Source: DAOSCP01 sp035379625
GTDB lineage: Bacteria; Bacteroidota; Ignavibacteria; Ignavibacteriales; DAOSCP01
Length of the DNA stretch: 10,845 nt
Direction: 5' to 3'
Assembly (NCBI GenBank): GCA_035379625.1
Contig: DAOSVM010000053.1
Coordinates: 1 to 10,845, forward strand
A model generated the notes under the pieces. The model had not been told where the DNA came from. It saw only the letters and a list, made by a program, of their open reading frames with translations, and searched no databases. Within the stretch, counting starts at the first letter, position 1, and the number at the start of each line of letters is the position of its first letter. Below are positions 1 to 6,246 of this stretch, piece by piece. The position numbers and the translations under genes were made by a program.

Positions 1-38
1 TCTTAAATTCTTGCAAACTTTCAAAAATCGAGCCCTTA

Positions 39-66
39 AATTTACTAACTTTTTTCTCTTTGTCAA
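39..66 (-). promoter_or_regulatory. Possible sigma70-like promoter firing off the left edge
   Basis: Read on the - strand there is a perfect TTGACA (66-61), a 16-nt spacer, and TAAATT (44-39), four of six matches to TATAAT. It would drive a gene lying to the left of the window. In DNA this AT-rich the -10 match has little weight, and a TTGACA box is not the usual primary promoter of Bacteroidota, so this is tentative. Confidence 0.22.
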
Positions 67-309
67 GTTAATTTATTGTTAAGAAAAAAATATTTTTTTT
101 ACTTCGATTAACTCAACATTACTTTGTCAGATTTTTCGTAGAACCATATTTTCATAAATTGAGAATTCAAATATACGGAATAATATTACATTTGTCAATA
201 TATTTTTTTTATTTTTTTTCTTTTTTTTAAAAATGCCACCATTCCGGTACTTATTCTTTATTTTATATTTTTTATCTTATATTATTTTATTTAATGTAGA
301 TTATACTCG

Positions 310-338
310 TTGCATTACTTATGTAAAGTTTAATTTTG
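310..338 (+). promoter_or_regulatory. Possible Bacteroidota-type promoter for the queFCE operon
   Basis: TTG at 310-312, an 18-nt gap, then TAATTTTG at 331-338, matching the TTTG / TAnnTTTG promoter known for the Bacteroidota primary sigma factor. The same octamer TAATTTTG precedes tRNA-Gln at 10184-10191. Transcription from here would give queF a leader of roughly 100 nt that carries the antisense of repeat copy 1. Confidence 0.33.
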
Positions 339-347
339 TTGTACATG

Positions 348-385
348 GTTTCATTTAAACATCATGCTTACACCGTCCGAGCTAA
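348..385 (-). repeat. Structured dispersed repeat, copy 1
   Basis: Read on the - strand, 385-366 is TTAGCTCGGACGGTGTAAGC, matching copies at 4221 and 10469 with one or two changes. TTAGCT can pair with AGC-A-TGA (one bulged A, one G-U pair), leaving an 11-nt loop. A second hairpin follows, GTTT/AAAC (+ strand 348-351 and 357-360) with a 5-nt loop. It lies 63 nt upstream of the queF ATG and points away from it. Confidence 0.7.
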
Positions 386-439
386 TTATAAATTTTATTT
401 TTTTTATTATTTTTATTATTTTTGCTACCAATAATTTTT

Positions 440-443
440 GGAG
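440..443 (+). promoter_or_regulatory. Ribosome binding site fixing the queF start
   Basis: GGAG ends 5 nt before the ATG at 449. No comparable site precedes the alternative upstream TTG at 422, which would add nine hydrophobic residues (MLPIIFGVI) atypical for QueF. This supports the ATG start. Confidence 0.7.
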
Positions 444-448
444 TTATT

Positions 449-844
449 ATGATACCAATATATGGGAATTTTATGCGCCCAGCAAATAGAGAAGAAGGAG
501 TTGCAGAATTAATAAACTCTCGCGTTCGCTGGAGCGGCGGCAATTTGAAAATTACTGCTATTGCTGACGAATTAACCGCTGTTTGCCCAACTACCGGCCA
601 ACCCGATTTCTATACTGTTGAAATTATTTATATACCAGACGAATTTTATATCGAAAGCAAATCGCTAAAATTTTACTTATGGAGTTATCGCGATCTAGGT
701 TTCCATTGCGAAACTTTATCAAAACAAATAGCAGAAGATGTTATAAAAGCTATTGAACCTAAATACGTTAAAGTTGTTCTGCACCAAAGTGTTCGTGGTG
801 GAATTAAATTAACTGCTGAATATGAACAAAAATTGAAGGATTAA
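449..844 (+). CDS. queF: NADPH-dependent 7-cyano-7-deazaguanine (preQ0) reductase QueF
   Basis: This cytoplasmic enzyme reduces the nitrile of preQ0 to the aminomethyl group of preQ1, the last free-base step before tRNA-guanine transglycosylase in queuosine synthesis. The 131-residue protein (ATG start) carries CPTTGQPDF with the thioimide-forming Cys46 and proton-donor Asp53, then the family signature ESKSLKFYLWSYRDLGFHCE at 69-88. Glu88 sits 42 residues after the Cys, the same spacing as Cys55 to Glu97 of Bacillus subtilis QueF. It is the short unimodular type I form. The segment between the start and the Cys motif is less conserved. It is followed after 2 nt by queC, so it is the first gene of a queF-queC-queE operon. 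A TTG start at 422 is possible but lacks a ribosome binding site. Confidence 0.95.
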   Translation: MIPIYGNFMRPANREEGVAELINSRVRWSGGNLKITAIADELTAVCPTTGQPDFYTVEIIYIPDEFYIESKSLKFYLWSYRDLGFHCETLSKQIAEDVIKAIEPKYVKVVLHQSVRGGIKLTAEYEQKLKD

Positions 845-846
845 CT

Positions 847-1482
847 ATGATTATAGCTTATAGTGGCGGACTTGATAGTACTGTCCTCTTACATAAATTC
901 GCTAAAGAAATTAAACTTGCTGTAAGTTTCAACTACGGAAGTAAACATAACAATCAAGAAATTAAATCCGCTAAATTAAATTGTGGAAAATTAAATATAC
1001 CGCATATTGTTATCGATTTAGCTTTCATTAATCAATACTTTAAATCAAGTTTGCTCTCATCAGGCGGCGAAATTCCTCTTGCAGATTATGACATTGAAAA
1101 TTTAAAATCTACAGTTGTTCCTTTCAGAAATGGTATTATGCTTAGCATTTTGGCAGGACTTGCAGAAAGTAATAATATTAATAAAATTCTCCTTGCTAAC
1201 CACGCTGGGGACCATGCTATCTATCCCGATTGTACACCTGATTTTATTAACTATATGAATAACGCTATCAAAGCCGGTACCTTTAAAGGTGTTCAAATCT
1301 TTGCACCGTTTACAAATATTACTAAAAGAGAAATTGCACTTATGGGCAAGGATTTATCTGTAGATTTTTCAATGACTTATAGCTGTTACAACGGGCGTGA
1401 TATTCACTGCGGCAAATGTGCAACTTGTCGCGAAAGAAAGGAAGCATTAAATGGATTTGACCCAACTCAATACGAAGATTGA
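847..1482 (+). CDS. queC: 7-cyano-7-deazaguanine (preQ0) synthase QueC
   Basis: QueC uses ATP and ammonia to convert 7-carboxy-7-deazaguanine (CDG) into the nitrile preQ0. The 211-residue protein begins almost directly with the ATP-pyrophosphatase P-loop SGGLDST (residues 6-12). It has the family VPFRNGIML segment at 91-99, YPDCTPDF at 126-133, and a C-terminal zinc site formed by Cys180, Cys188, Cys191 and Cys194 (CGKCATC). Length is slightly short of the usual 220-230 residues, with the shortfall at the N-terminus. GAAGGA at 835-840, inside the end of queF, sits 6 nt before the ATG, so translation is probably coupled. The last 32 nt overlap the start of queE in another frame. Confidence 0.96.
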   Translation: MIIAYSGGLDSTVLLHKFAKEIKLAVSFNYGSKHNNQEIKSAKLNCGKLNIPHIVIDLAFINQYFKSSLLSSGGEIPLADYDIENLKSTVVPFRNGIMLSILAGLAESNNINKILLANHAGDHAIYPDCTPDFINYMNNAIKAGTFKGVQIFAPFTNITKREIALMGKDLSVDFSMTYSCYNGRDIHCGKCATCRERKEALNGFDPTQYED

Positions 1483-2050
1483 AAATCTCACTTTAAAAGT
1501 CAACGAAATTTTTTATTCACTTCAAGGGGAAGGCGCCCGCGCCGGCTCTCCAAATATTTTTATTCGTTTGGCTGGTTGTAATTTACGCTGCGCTTTTTGC
1601 GATACAGAGTTTGAATCTTTCATAACCTTAAAACTTTCAAACATTCTTACCGAAATCCAAAAATTCAATTGCAAAAATATTATCTGGACAGGTGGCGAAC
1701 CCGCTCTTCAGCTTACTTACGATATCGTTGATTATTTCAAATCACAAGGCTATTTCCAAGCTATCGAAACAAATGGAATGTTTGAACTCCCTAACAATCT
1801 CGATTGGATTACTGTTAGTCCAAAATCAAATAAAATTGTTCCACAAAAAATTAACGAAATCAAATACCTTATAAAAAAAGGTGACAAATTACCAAATTAC
1901 AATAATTTTGATTGTATCAAATGGCTCTCACCAATCAATGATAAAGATGAAATTAATTATGATAACTTGAATTATTGTATTAAACTTGTACTTGAAAATC
2001 CAAAGTGGAATTTAACCACTCAGTACCATAAACTATGGAAGATTAAATAA
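1451..2050 (+). CDS. queE: 7-carboxy-7-deazaguanine synthase QueE (radical SAM)
   Basis: QueE is a radical S-adenosylmethionine enzyme that rearranges 6-carboxy-tetrahydropterin (CPH4) to CDG, the substrate of QueC. The 199-residue protein has the YSLQGEGARAG motif at 22-32, the [4Fe-4S] ligands Cys43, Cys47 and Cys50 in GCNLRCAFCDT, a TGGEP SAM-binding motif at 80-84, ETNG, and the WITVSPK strand. The C-terminus QYHKLWKIK resembles the family's end. The chosen ATG overlaps queC by 32 nt and is preceded by AGGA 8 nt upstream. A later start would be possible but would leave no good ribosome binding site. It is the last gene of the operon; no queD (CPH4 synthase) or folE is visible. Confidence 0.95.
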   Translation: MDLTQLNTKIENLTLKVNEIFYSLQGEGARAGSPNIFIRLAGCNLRCAFCDTEFESFITLKLSNILTEIQKFNCKNIIWTGGEPALQLTYDIVDYFKSQGYFQAIETNGMFELPNNLDWITVSPKSNKIVPQKINEIKYLIKKGDKLPNYNNFDCIKWLSPINDKDEINYDNLNYCIKLVLENPKWNLTTQYHKLWKIK

Positions 2051-2090
2051 AATTTTTCATAAAATTATTTTTTTTCATCTTTAAAAATCA

Positions 2091-2126
2091 AAAAGGCAAG
2101 GTTACAATTCGTTCCCCTGCCTTTTT
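2091..2126. terminator. Bidirectional Rho-independent terminator between queE and the chemotaxis receptor gene
   Basis: AAAAGGCA (2091-2098) pairs perfectly with TGCCTTTT (2118-2125), with part of the 19-nt loop able to add two G-C pairs (2100-2101 with 2115-2116). The + strand continues as a T run to 2126, and on the - strand the stem is followed by TGATTTTTA. It sits between convergent genes and can serve both. Confidence 0.8.
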
Positions 2127-2145
2127 ATATTTCATTTTTATGCCT

Positions 2146-4182
2146 TTATAATTTAAAACGACTTATTTTTTGTTGCAAGTTATTTGTAAGCCTACTTAAA
2201 TCTACCGCAGCTTGTGTAATCTGGCCAATTCCATTTGTTGTTTCCTCAACAATTGAAGTTATATTTTGTATTTTCATTGTAATTTCATCACTTGTTGCAC
2301 TTTGTTCTTCACTTGCTGCTGCAACCTGAGATATTAAATCCGCAATTTCTTTATTATTTTTTACTATAATATTAAATTCATTTCCTGCAATTTCAATTTT
2401 ATCTTTGCCTTGCTGCGCTTGTATTGTTCCATTTTTCATAGTTTCAACAGCAACTTTTGTATTTTCCTGTATACCTTTAATCTTCTCTGCTATCTCTTTT
2501 GTAGCCTTTCCTGTTCTTTCTGCAAGTTTTCTAACCTCATCTGCTACAACCGCAAATCCTCGCCCTTGCTCACCGGCTCTTGCTGCTTCAATTGCCGCAT
2601 TCAATGCCAACAAATTAGTTTGATCCGCAATTTCATCAATAACTTGAATAATCTCGCCAATTTCTTCGCTACTTTTACCTAAAAGCTCTATCTTCTTTGC
2701 TGCCTCTTCTACAACATTAACTATTGCAATCATACCTTCTACAGATTCCTGCATAACTTTTTGACTTTTTAAAGATAACTTCTCAGCCTCGTCAGTTTTT
2801 TGAGCCACCAATGTTGTATTTCTTGCATTATCTGTTACTGTATTAGACATTTCTCTTGTAGCTGCTGTAATTTCGTGTATTTGCCTATATGTATCCTGTA
2901 CACCAGCACTCATCTCCTCTGTTGACGATGATATCTGGTTTGCACTCGTAGCAACTACATCTATCGCCTTCGATATTTCATATAGTGGTTCTGTTAGCAA
3001 TACTAATAAATTATTAATATTTTCTGCTAATTTTTTATATTCTCCTTCAAATTCACCAGCATTTATTCTTTCTCCGATATGTCCATTCTGCACTTTCACA
3101 CTAATTTCAATTAAACTATGTGTTAGCTTCTCTACAACTTGTATTAGTCTTTCCAAAGATTCACTTATTACTGCTTGCTCATTTGAATATTTCTCAATAA
3201 CTACATCGAAATTACCTCTTGATATTTTATCCGTTATATTAGAAACATTTTTAATTATATTAGCATACATTTCAACTATACTGTTAAATGCTTTAGGTAT
3301 TAGTTTAAAGCCACCATGGAAATTGCTTTCATCTATTCTAGATGACATCAATCCACTTCTATGCGCATTAGTAACTTTTTCGCTTTCACTCAAAATTATG
3401 TTTACAGTATCTTTTATCCTACTAAATGCTTTATATATTTCCAAAAACTCATCATTTTTACTGTAATATAAGTCAACATTTAAGTCACCATTATTAATTT
3501 TCTGTGCTTTTTCTTTAATATCATTTACTCTTTCAATTAAATATTTATAAATTAAATATAAACTTACAAAAACAACTACTAAAATAATTAACGAAACTAT
3601 TAAAATAGTTCGTGCACTCCCTTTTGTATCTTTTTGAATATTGTCTGATGCACCGTCAGCGTTCTTTTTATTTAAGTTTATCAAATCTTCTATGGTCTTT
3701 TGTGATTTTTGGAATGGTTCTCTCCCGTTTACTATCATTTGAACAATTTGTTCCCTAGGCACTATTACTAAATCAGCATTCGCTATATTTTTTGCATTTT
3801 CTGCATATTTTTCGTATTCTTTTTCAAATTCAGATATTAAATTTTTCTCTTCATCACTTAAATCAATTTTTTTAACTTCTTCCAAATTTTTAGATATAAG
3901 ATTTATTGTTTTTAAGATATTATTTTTATTATATTGTTCTTTTTCTGTATCAAGTGTAATTTCTGGTATAGCCAAAGCTCGTTCACTATAGGCAATTGCT
4001 CTCTGTGCTCCCCGCACTTGTGCTAACAAATATACACTCTTAAAATATTTATTTACTACAACATCTGCCTCATCCTGTATTTTAGAAAGTAAATAATAAT
4101 TGTAGGCTCCTTGCCCTATCAATAAAACTACTAAAACAATAATTACACTGATAAAAAATTTTTTTACAGTCATATTTCTCAT
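2146..4182 (-). CDS. Methyl-accepting chemotaxis protein with a four-helix sensor and poly-HAMP region
   Basis: A 678-residue inner-membrane receptor expected to control CheA through CheW. TM1 is at about 9-32; residues 33-190 form an outside domain, predicted helical and compatible with a four-helix-bundle sensor; TM2 is at about 193-216. A HAMP domain follows (217-265), then what look like further HAMP units at about 265-312 (with HGGFKLIPKAFNSI), 315-355 (KISRGNFDVVI) and 356-410 (VQNGHIGERI...EGEYKKLAENIN). The signalling domain is about 410-678, with the hairpin tip EIADQTNLLALNAAIEAARA at 517-536 and GRGFAVVADEVRKLAERT after it. The C-terminus (ISRFKL) has no NWETF-type CheR-tethering pentapeptide. 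The ATG has TGAGG 5 nt upstream. No che genes are in the window, so it is an orphan receptor here. The ligand cannot be read from the sequence. Confidence 0.93.
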   Translation of the reverse strand: MRNMTVKKFFISVIIVLVVLLIGQGAYNYYLLSKIQDEADVVVNKYFKSVYLLAQVRGAQRAIAYSERALAIPEITLDTEKEQYNKNNILKTINLISKNLEEVKKIDLSDEEKNLISEFEKEYEKYAENAKNIANADLVIVPREQIVQMIVNGREPFQKSQKTIEDLINLNKKNADGASDNIQKDTKGSARTILIVSLIILVVVFVSLYLIYKYLIERVNDIKEKAQKINNGDLNVDLYYSKNDEFLEIYKAFSRIKDTVNIILSESEKVTNAHRSGLMSSRIDESNFHGGFKLIPKAFNSIVEMYANIIKNVSNITDKISRGNFDVVIEKYSNEQAVISESLERLIQVVEKLTHSLIEISVKVQNGHIGERINAGEFEGEYKKLAENINNLLVLLTEPLYEISKAIDVVATSANQISSSTEEMSAGVQDTYRQIHEITAATREMSNTVTDNARNTTLVAQKTDEAEKLSLKSQKVMQESVEGMIAIVNVVEEAAKKIELLGKSSEEIGEIIQVIDEIADQTNLLALNAAIEAARAGEQGRGFAVVADEVRKLAERTGKATKEIAEKIKGIQENTKVAVETMKNGTIQAQQGKDKIEIAGNEFNIIVKNNKEIADLISQVAAASEEQSATSDEITMKIQNITSIVEETTNGIGQITQAAVDLSRLTNNLQQKISRFKL

Positions 4183-4220
4183 ATGTACCTCAAGTTATTC
4201 AAAAAAAATTTTAAAATTAT

Positions 4221-4256
4221 TTAGCTCAGACGGTATAAGCATAAACCCTAACGGGT
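4221..4256 (+). repeat. Structured dispersed repeat, copy 2
   Basis: TTAGCTCAGACGGTATAAGC at 4221-4240 differs from copy 3 at one position. TTAGCT pairs with AGC-A-TAA (bulged A4241), leaving the 11-nt loop CAGACGGTATA. A second hairpin ACCC/GGGT (4245-4248 with 4253-4256, loop TAAC) follows at once. The element lies 38 nt upstream of the receptor gene's ATG and points away from it, as copy 1 does relative to queF. Confidence 0.72.
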
Positions 4257-4378
4257 AACTAAAAAATTAATTAATCAATCAAAAACTTCATTACTTGCCT
4301 ATAAGATTAAAATCTTTCTTCATTGTTACACACTTATATTTTTATATTTTAGTTACATACTAACGTTAACTTATAATA

Positions 4379-4396
4379 ATTCATTTGTAAATGAAT
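4379..4396. repeat. Perfect 18-nt inverted repeat, operator-like
   Basis: ATTCATTT and AAATGAAT are perfect inverted arms of 8 nt around a GT centre. The size and symmetry suit a dimeric regulator's operator, but there is no T run for a terminator and the composition is AT-only apart from two pairs and the centre, so chance is possible. Confidence 0.35.
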
Positions 4397-4446
4397 GAAG
4401 TCTTATGTACTCAGTATTATTTATAACACAGGATTATAAAATAAAA

Positions 4447-4467
4447 GCTACCAAAAAAAAAGGTAGC
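4447..4467 (-). terminator. Rho-independent terminator of the ferredoxin gene
   Basis: GCTACC (4447-4452) and GGTAGC (4462-4467) pair across a loop of nine A on the + strand. Read on the - strand the stem is followed by TTTTATTTTA, a good U-tract. It starts about 14 nt beyond the ferredoxin stop codon. Confidence 0.75.
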
Positions 4468-4480
4468 CTTTATTTTTTTT

Positions 4481-4813
4481 CTATCTTCCAATCTCATCCA
4501 ACCATTTATTCTTTTCTAACAATTGCTCCTCTGTTTCAACAATATCCGGATTTGGTACACAACAATCTACTGGACAAACAGAAGCACATTGCGGCTCATC
4601 GTGATGCCCTTTGCATTCGGTACATTTATCTGGTACAATATAGAAACGGTCTGACTGGTAAAATCCATTGTAGCCCCTAGGTGATGTTTCTCCTTCACCA
4701 TATGTTTTACCACCTAAACTCCAATCTGTTGAACCTGGATAAATCGCATTATTAGGGCATTCTGGTTCGCATGCACCACAGTTGATGCATTCTTCGGTAA
4801 TCATTATAGCCAT
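4481..4813 (-). CDS. 2[4Fe-4S] dicluster ferredoxin
   Basis: A small soluble electron carrier of 110 residues. Cluster one ligands are Cys9, Cys12, Cys15 and Cys19 (CINCGACEPECP). The second motif is Cys64, Cys67, Cys76 and Cys80 (CTEC-x8-C-x3-CP), with the eight-residue insertion seen in Allochromatium-type ferredoxins, and further cysteines at 84 and 85. About 40 residues separate the two motifs, longer than in clostridial ferredoxins; this layout with YIVPDKCTEC and CPVDCCVP is typical of Bacteroidota and Chlorobi. The C-terminus is a charged helix. The start has a strong AAAGGAG 7 nt upstream. A terminator follows. Its redox partner is not identifiable from the neighbours, and it may be transcribed separately from the TPM gene 95 nt upstream. 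Confidence 0.94.
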   Translation of the reverse strand: MAIMITEECINCGACEPECPNNAIYPGSTDWSLGGKTYGEGETSPRGYNGFYQSDRFYIVPDKCTECKGHHDEPQCASVCPVDCCVPNPDIVETEEQLLEKNKWLDEIGR

Positions 4814-4844
4814 TGCTATACTCCTTTAAATAGTTTTAAATTAA

Positions 4845-4860
4845 TCCTTTTTCAAAAGGA
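4845..4860 (-). terminator. Possible weak terminator between TPM and ferredoxin genes
   Basis: TCCTTT and AAAGGA form a perfect short stem (4845-4850 with 4855-4860). On the - strand it is followed by TTAATTT, a poor U-tract. It may only attenuate transcription from the TPM gene into the ferredoxin gene, or be chance. Confidence 0.25.
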
Positions 4861-4908
4861 ACTACTTTTCAAGTTATAAATATTTTTTTTTAAAGTCAAA
4901 TTAATTTT

Positions 4909-5631
4909 TTACCAACTTCCACTAGAACCACCACCTCCAAAAGAACCTCCACCACCAGAAAAACCTCCCCAATCACTTCCGCCAGAACTTCCACCAAAGC
5001 CTCCTAAACCGCCTATCCAATAACCTCCGCCATATGATGATATTATTCTTCTTCCTCCTCTCGGACCAGAAAAACCAGAAAAAATTATATAAATTATTAA
5101 CAACGCAAGTGGTATTATCCACCAAGGCAAATTTTCTTTATTTTTAGATTTTGGAATTTTGTATTCATTTACACAAGCTTTTTTTATGCTTACAATTCCA
5201 GCTTGTATACCTTCAAAATACCTTCCCTGCTTAAATAGTGGTGCTATCTCATTTCTTATTATCGAATTGGTAACCGCATCCGTTAATGCACCTTCTAACC
5301 CTCTTCCAACTTCTATTCTTAATTTTCTAATATCCTTGAAAACTATAAATAAAACACCATTTTGTTTATCTTTTGTTCCAATCTGATTTTGGTTTGCTAC
5401 TTTTATCGAAAAATCAAATATATCATCAACATCTTTACCACTTACCATCAAAAAAACTATCTGATTTGATGTTGTGTCATCAAAATTCTTCAAATCTCTA
5501 TTTAAAATTTCAATTTCTTCACTACTTAATGTATTCGTATAATCTGTCGCATATCTTTTTAGTACTGGTACATCCTGACAAAAAATTATACTGCTAAGTA
5601 CTACCAACAATATTAAAATATTTCTTTTCAT
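4909..5631 (-). CDS. TPM-domain (DUF477, YgcG-type) membrane protein
   Basis: A 240-residue envelope protein. Residues 1-18 form a signal peptide. The TPM domain spans about 22-152, with VPVLKRYATDYTNTLS at its start, NGVLFIVFKDIRKLRIEVGRGLEGALTD at 91-118 and IIRNEIAPLFKQGRYFEGI at 124-142. A transmembrane helix lies at about 171-186, and the tail from 188 is glycine/serine-rich with the family's typical ending GGGGSSGSW. TPM domains are linked to photosystem II repair in plants and to unknown envelope roles in bacteria, so the function is open. Its ATG overlaps the lemA stop codon by one base (TAATG) and has no ribosome binding site of its own, implying translational coupling. TPM and LemA proteins are commonly encoded side by side. 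Confidence 0.92.
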   Translation of the reverse strand: MKRNILILLVVLSSIIFCQDVPVLKRYATDYTNTLSSEEIEILNRDLKNFDDTTSNQIVFLMVSGKDVDDIFDFSIKVANQNQIGTKDKQNGVLFIVFKDIRKLRIEVGRGLEGALTDAVTNSIIRNEIAPLFKQGRYFEGIQAGIVSIKKACVNEYKIPKSKNKENLPWWIIPLALLIIYIIFSGFSGPRGGRRIISSYGGGYWIGGLGGFGGSSGGSDWGGFSGGGGSFGGGGSSGSW

Positions 5632-6236
5632 TATTTATCAAAATTAAAATTTACACTTGGAGCATTCTCAGCGCCAGCTTGTGCTTGAAAATATGGCTTT
5701 TCTTTAAATCCAAATATATTAGCCCAAATAACCGCTGGAAATCTTTTTACCAAAACATTATATTCTCTGACAGCCTTTGAATATTCATCACGTGAAAATT
5801 TAATTCTATTTTCGGTACCTTCAAGTTGTGCTTGTAATTGTAAAAAATTTTCATTAGCTTTTAATTCTGGATATTTTTCAACAACTACCATCAATCTCGA
5901 AAGTGCGCTGCTCAATTGCCCTTGTACTTGTTCAAATTTCTTAAACATCTCCGGATTATTCAAAATCTCTGGCGTTACCTGCATACTTGTTGCTTTTGCT
6001 CGCGCTTCAACAACCTCTTTTAAAGTTGATTTTTCAAAATTCGCTGCCCCTTCAACTGTTTTAACTAAATTAGGAATAAGATCTGCTCTTCTTTGATAGT
6101 TACTTTGTACCTCTGCCCATTTAGCATCTACTGTTTGTCCTGCTTCTACAAATTTATTGTAATTGTTACATCCTGAACAACCTATCATTCCAAATATTAA
6201 AAATAATACTAATAAAACTATTGTTAACTTTTTCAT
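5631..6236 (-). CDS. lemA: LemA family lipoprotein
   Basis: A 201-residue envelope protein of unclear molecular function. The N-terminal 19 residues are a hydrophobic signal followed by MIGC, a plausible lipobox with Cys20 as the lipidated residue, then SGCNNYNKFV. The conserved LemA segment VDAKWAEVQSNYQRRADLIPNLVKTVEGAA is at about 37-66, followed by long helices (LKANENFLQLQAQLEGTENRI) and the C-terminal PAVIWANIFGFKEKPYFQA. Length is usual for the family. AGGAG sits 7 nt before the ATG and lies on the stop codon of the upstream UPF0210 gene, 10 nt away, so the two are in one transcription unit. The TPM gene follows with a one-base overlap. Confidence 0.94.
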   Translation of the reverse strand: MKKLTIVLLVLFLIFGMIGCSGCNNYNKFVEAGQTVDAKWAEVQSNYQRRADLIPNLVKTVEGAANFEKSTLKEVVEARAKATSMQVTPEILNNPEMFKKFEQVQGQLSSALSRLMVVVEKYPELKANENFLQLQAQLEGTENRIKFSRDEYSKAVREYNVLVKRFPAVIWANIFGFKEKPYFQAQAGAENAPSVNFNFDK

Positions 6237-6246
6237 TTCTTAACTC

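Larger units (their letters stand above)
1..448. other. Gene-free AT-rich leader region
   Basis: No credible reading frame is visible on either strand before queF. The stretch is extremely AT-rich, with T tracts around 88-100, 202-230 and 398-421. It contains a possible outward promoter near the left edge on the - strand, a Bacteroidota-like promoter at about 310-338, structured repeat copy 1 at 348-385 (- strand), and the queF ribosome binding site at 440-443. A unit resembling the right-edge array (CAAATATACGGAATAATA) begins at 169, but one degenerate match in such AT-rich DNA is weak evidence. Most of the remainder shows nothing recognisable. Confidence 0.6.
4183..4480. other. Intergenic region between the ferredoxin and receptor genes
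   Basis: About 300 nt without a gene. It holds repeat copy 2 (4221-4256), a small AT-rich inverted repeat AAGATT/AATCTT (4303-4316), a perfect 18-nt palindrome (4379-4396) and the ferredoxin terminator (4447-4467). A reading frame on the + strand starting at 4405 runs antisense through the ferredoxin gene and has no family resemblance. Confidence 0.6.

Noticed and set aside
348..400. preQ1 riboswitch upstream of queF
   Set aside because: The queF leader contains GCTTACACC...AGCTAA, superficially like the preQ1-I aptamer's GCTACACC and ACTAA. There is no matching P1 stem or A-rich tail, and the same sequence occurs before a chemotaxis gene and after tRNAs, so it belongs to the dispersed element.
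422..448. TTG start giving a longer QueF
   Set aside because: It has no ribosome binding site and adds an atypical hydrophobic stretch; the ATG at 449 has GGAG 5 nt upstream.
2405..2682. Two overlapping + strand frames opposite the chemotaxis receptor
   Set aside because: They lie opposite the most conserved signalling-tip codons; openness follows from the composition of the real gene.
4405..4680. Protein gene on the + strand
   Set aside because: It runs antisense through the clear ferredoxin gene and its terminator, and the product has no recognisable family features.
5159..5597. + strand frames opposite the TPM gene
   Set aside because: They overlap the well-supported TPM domain gene and show only low-complexity translations.
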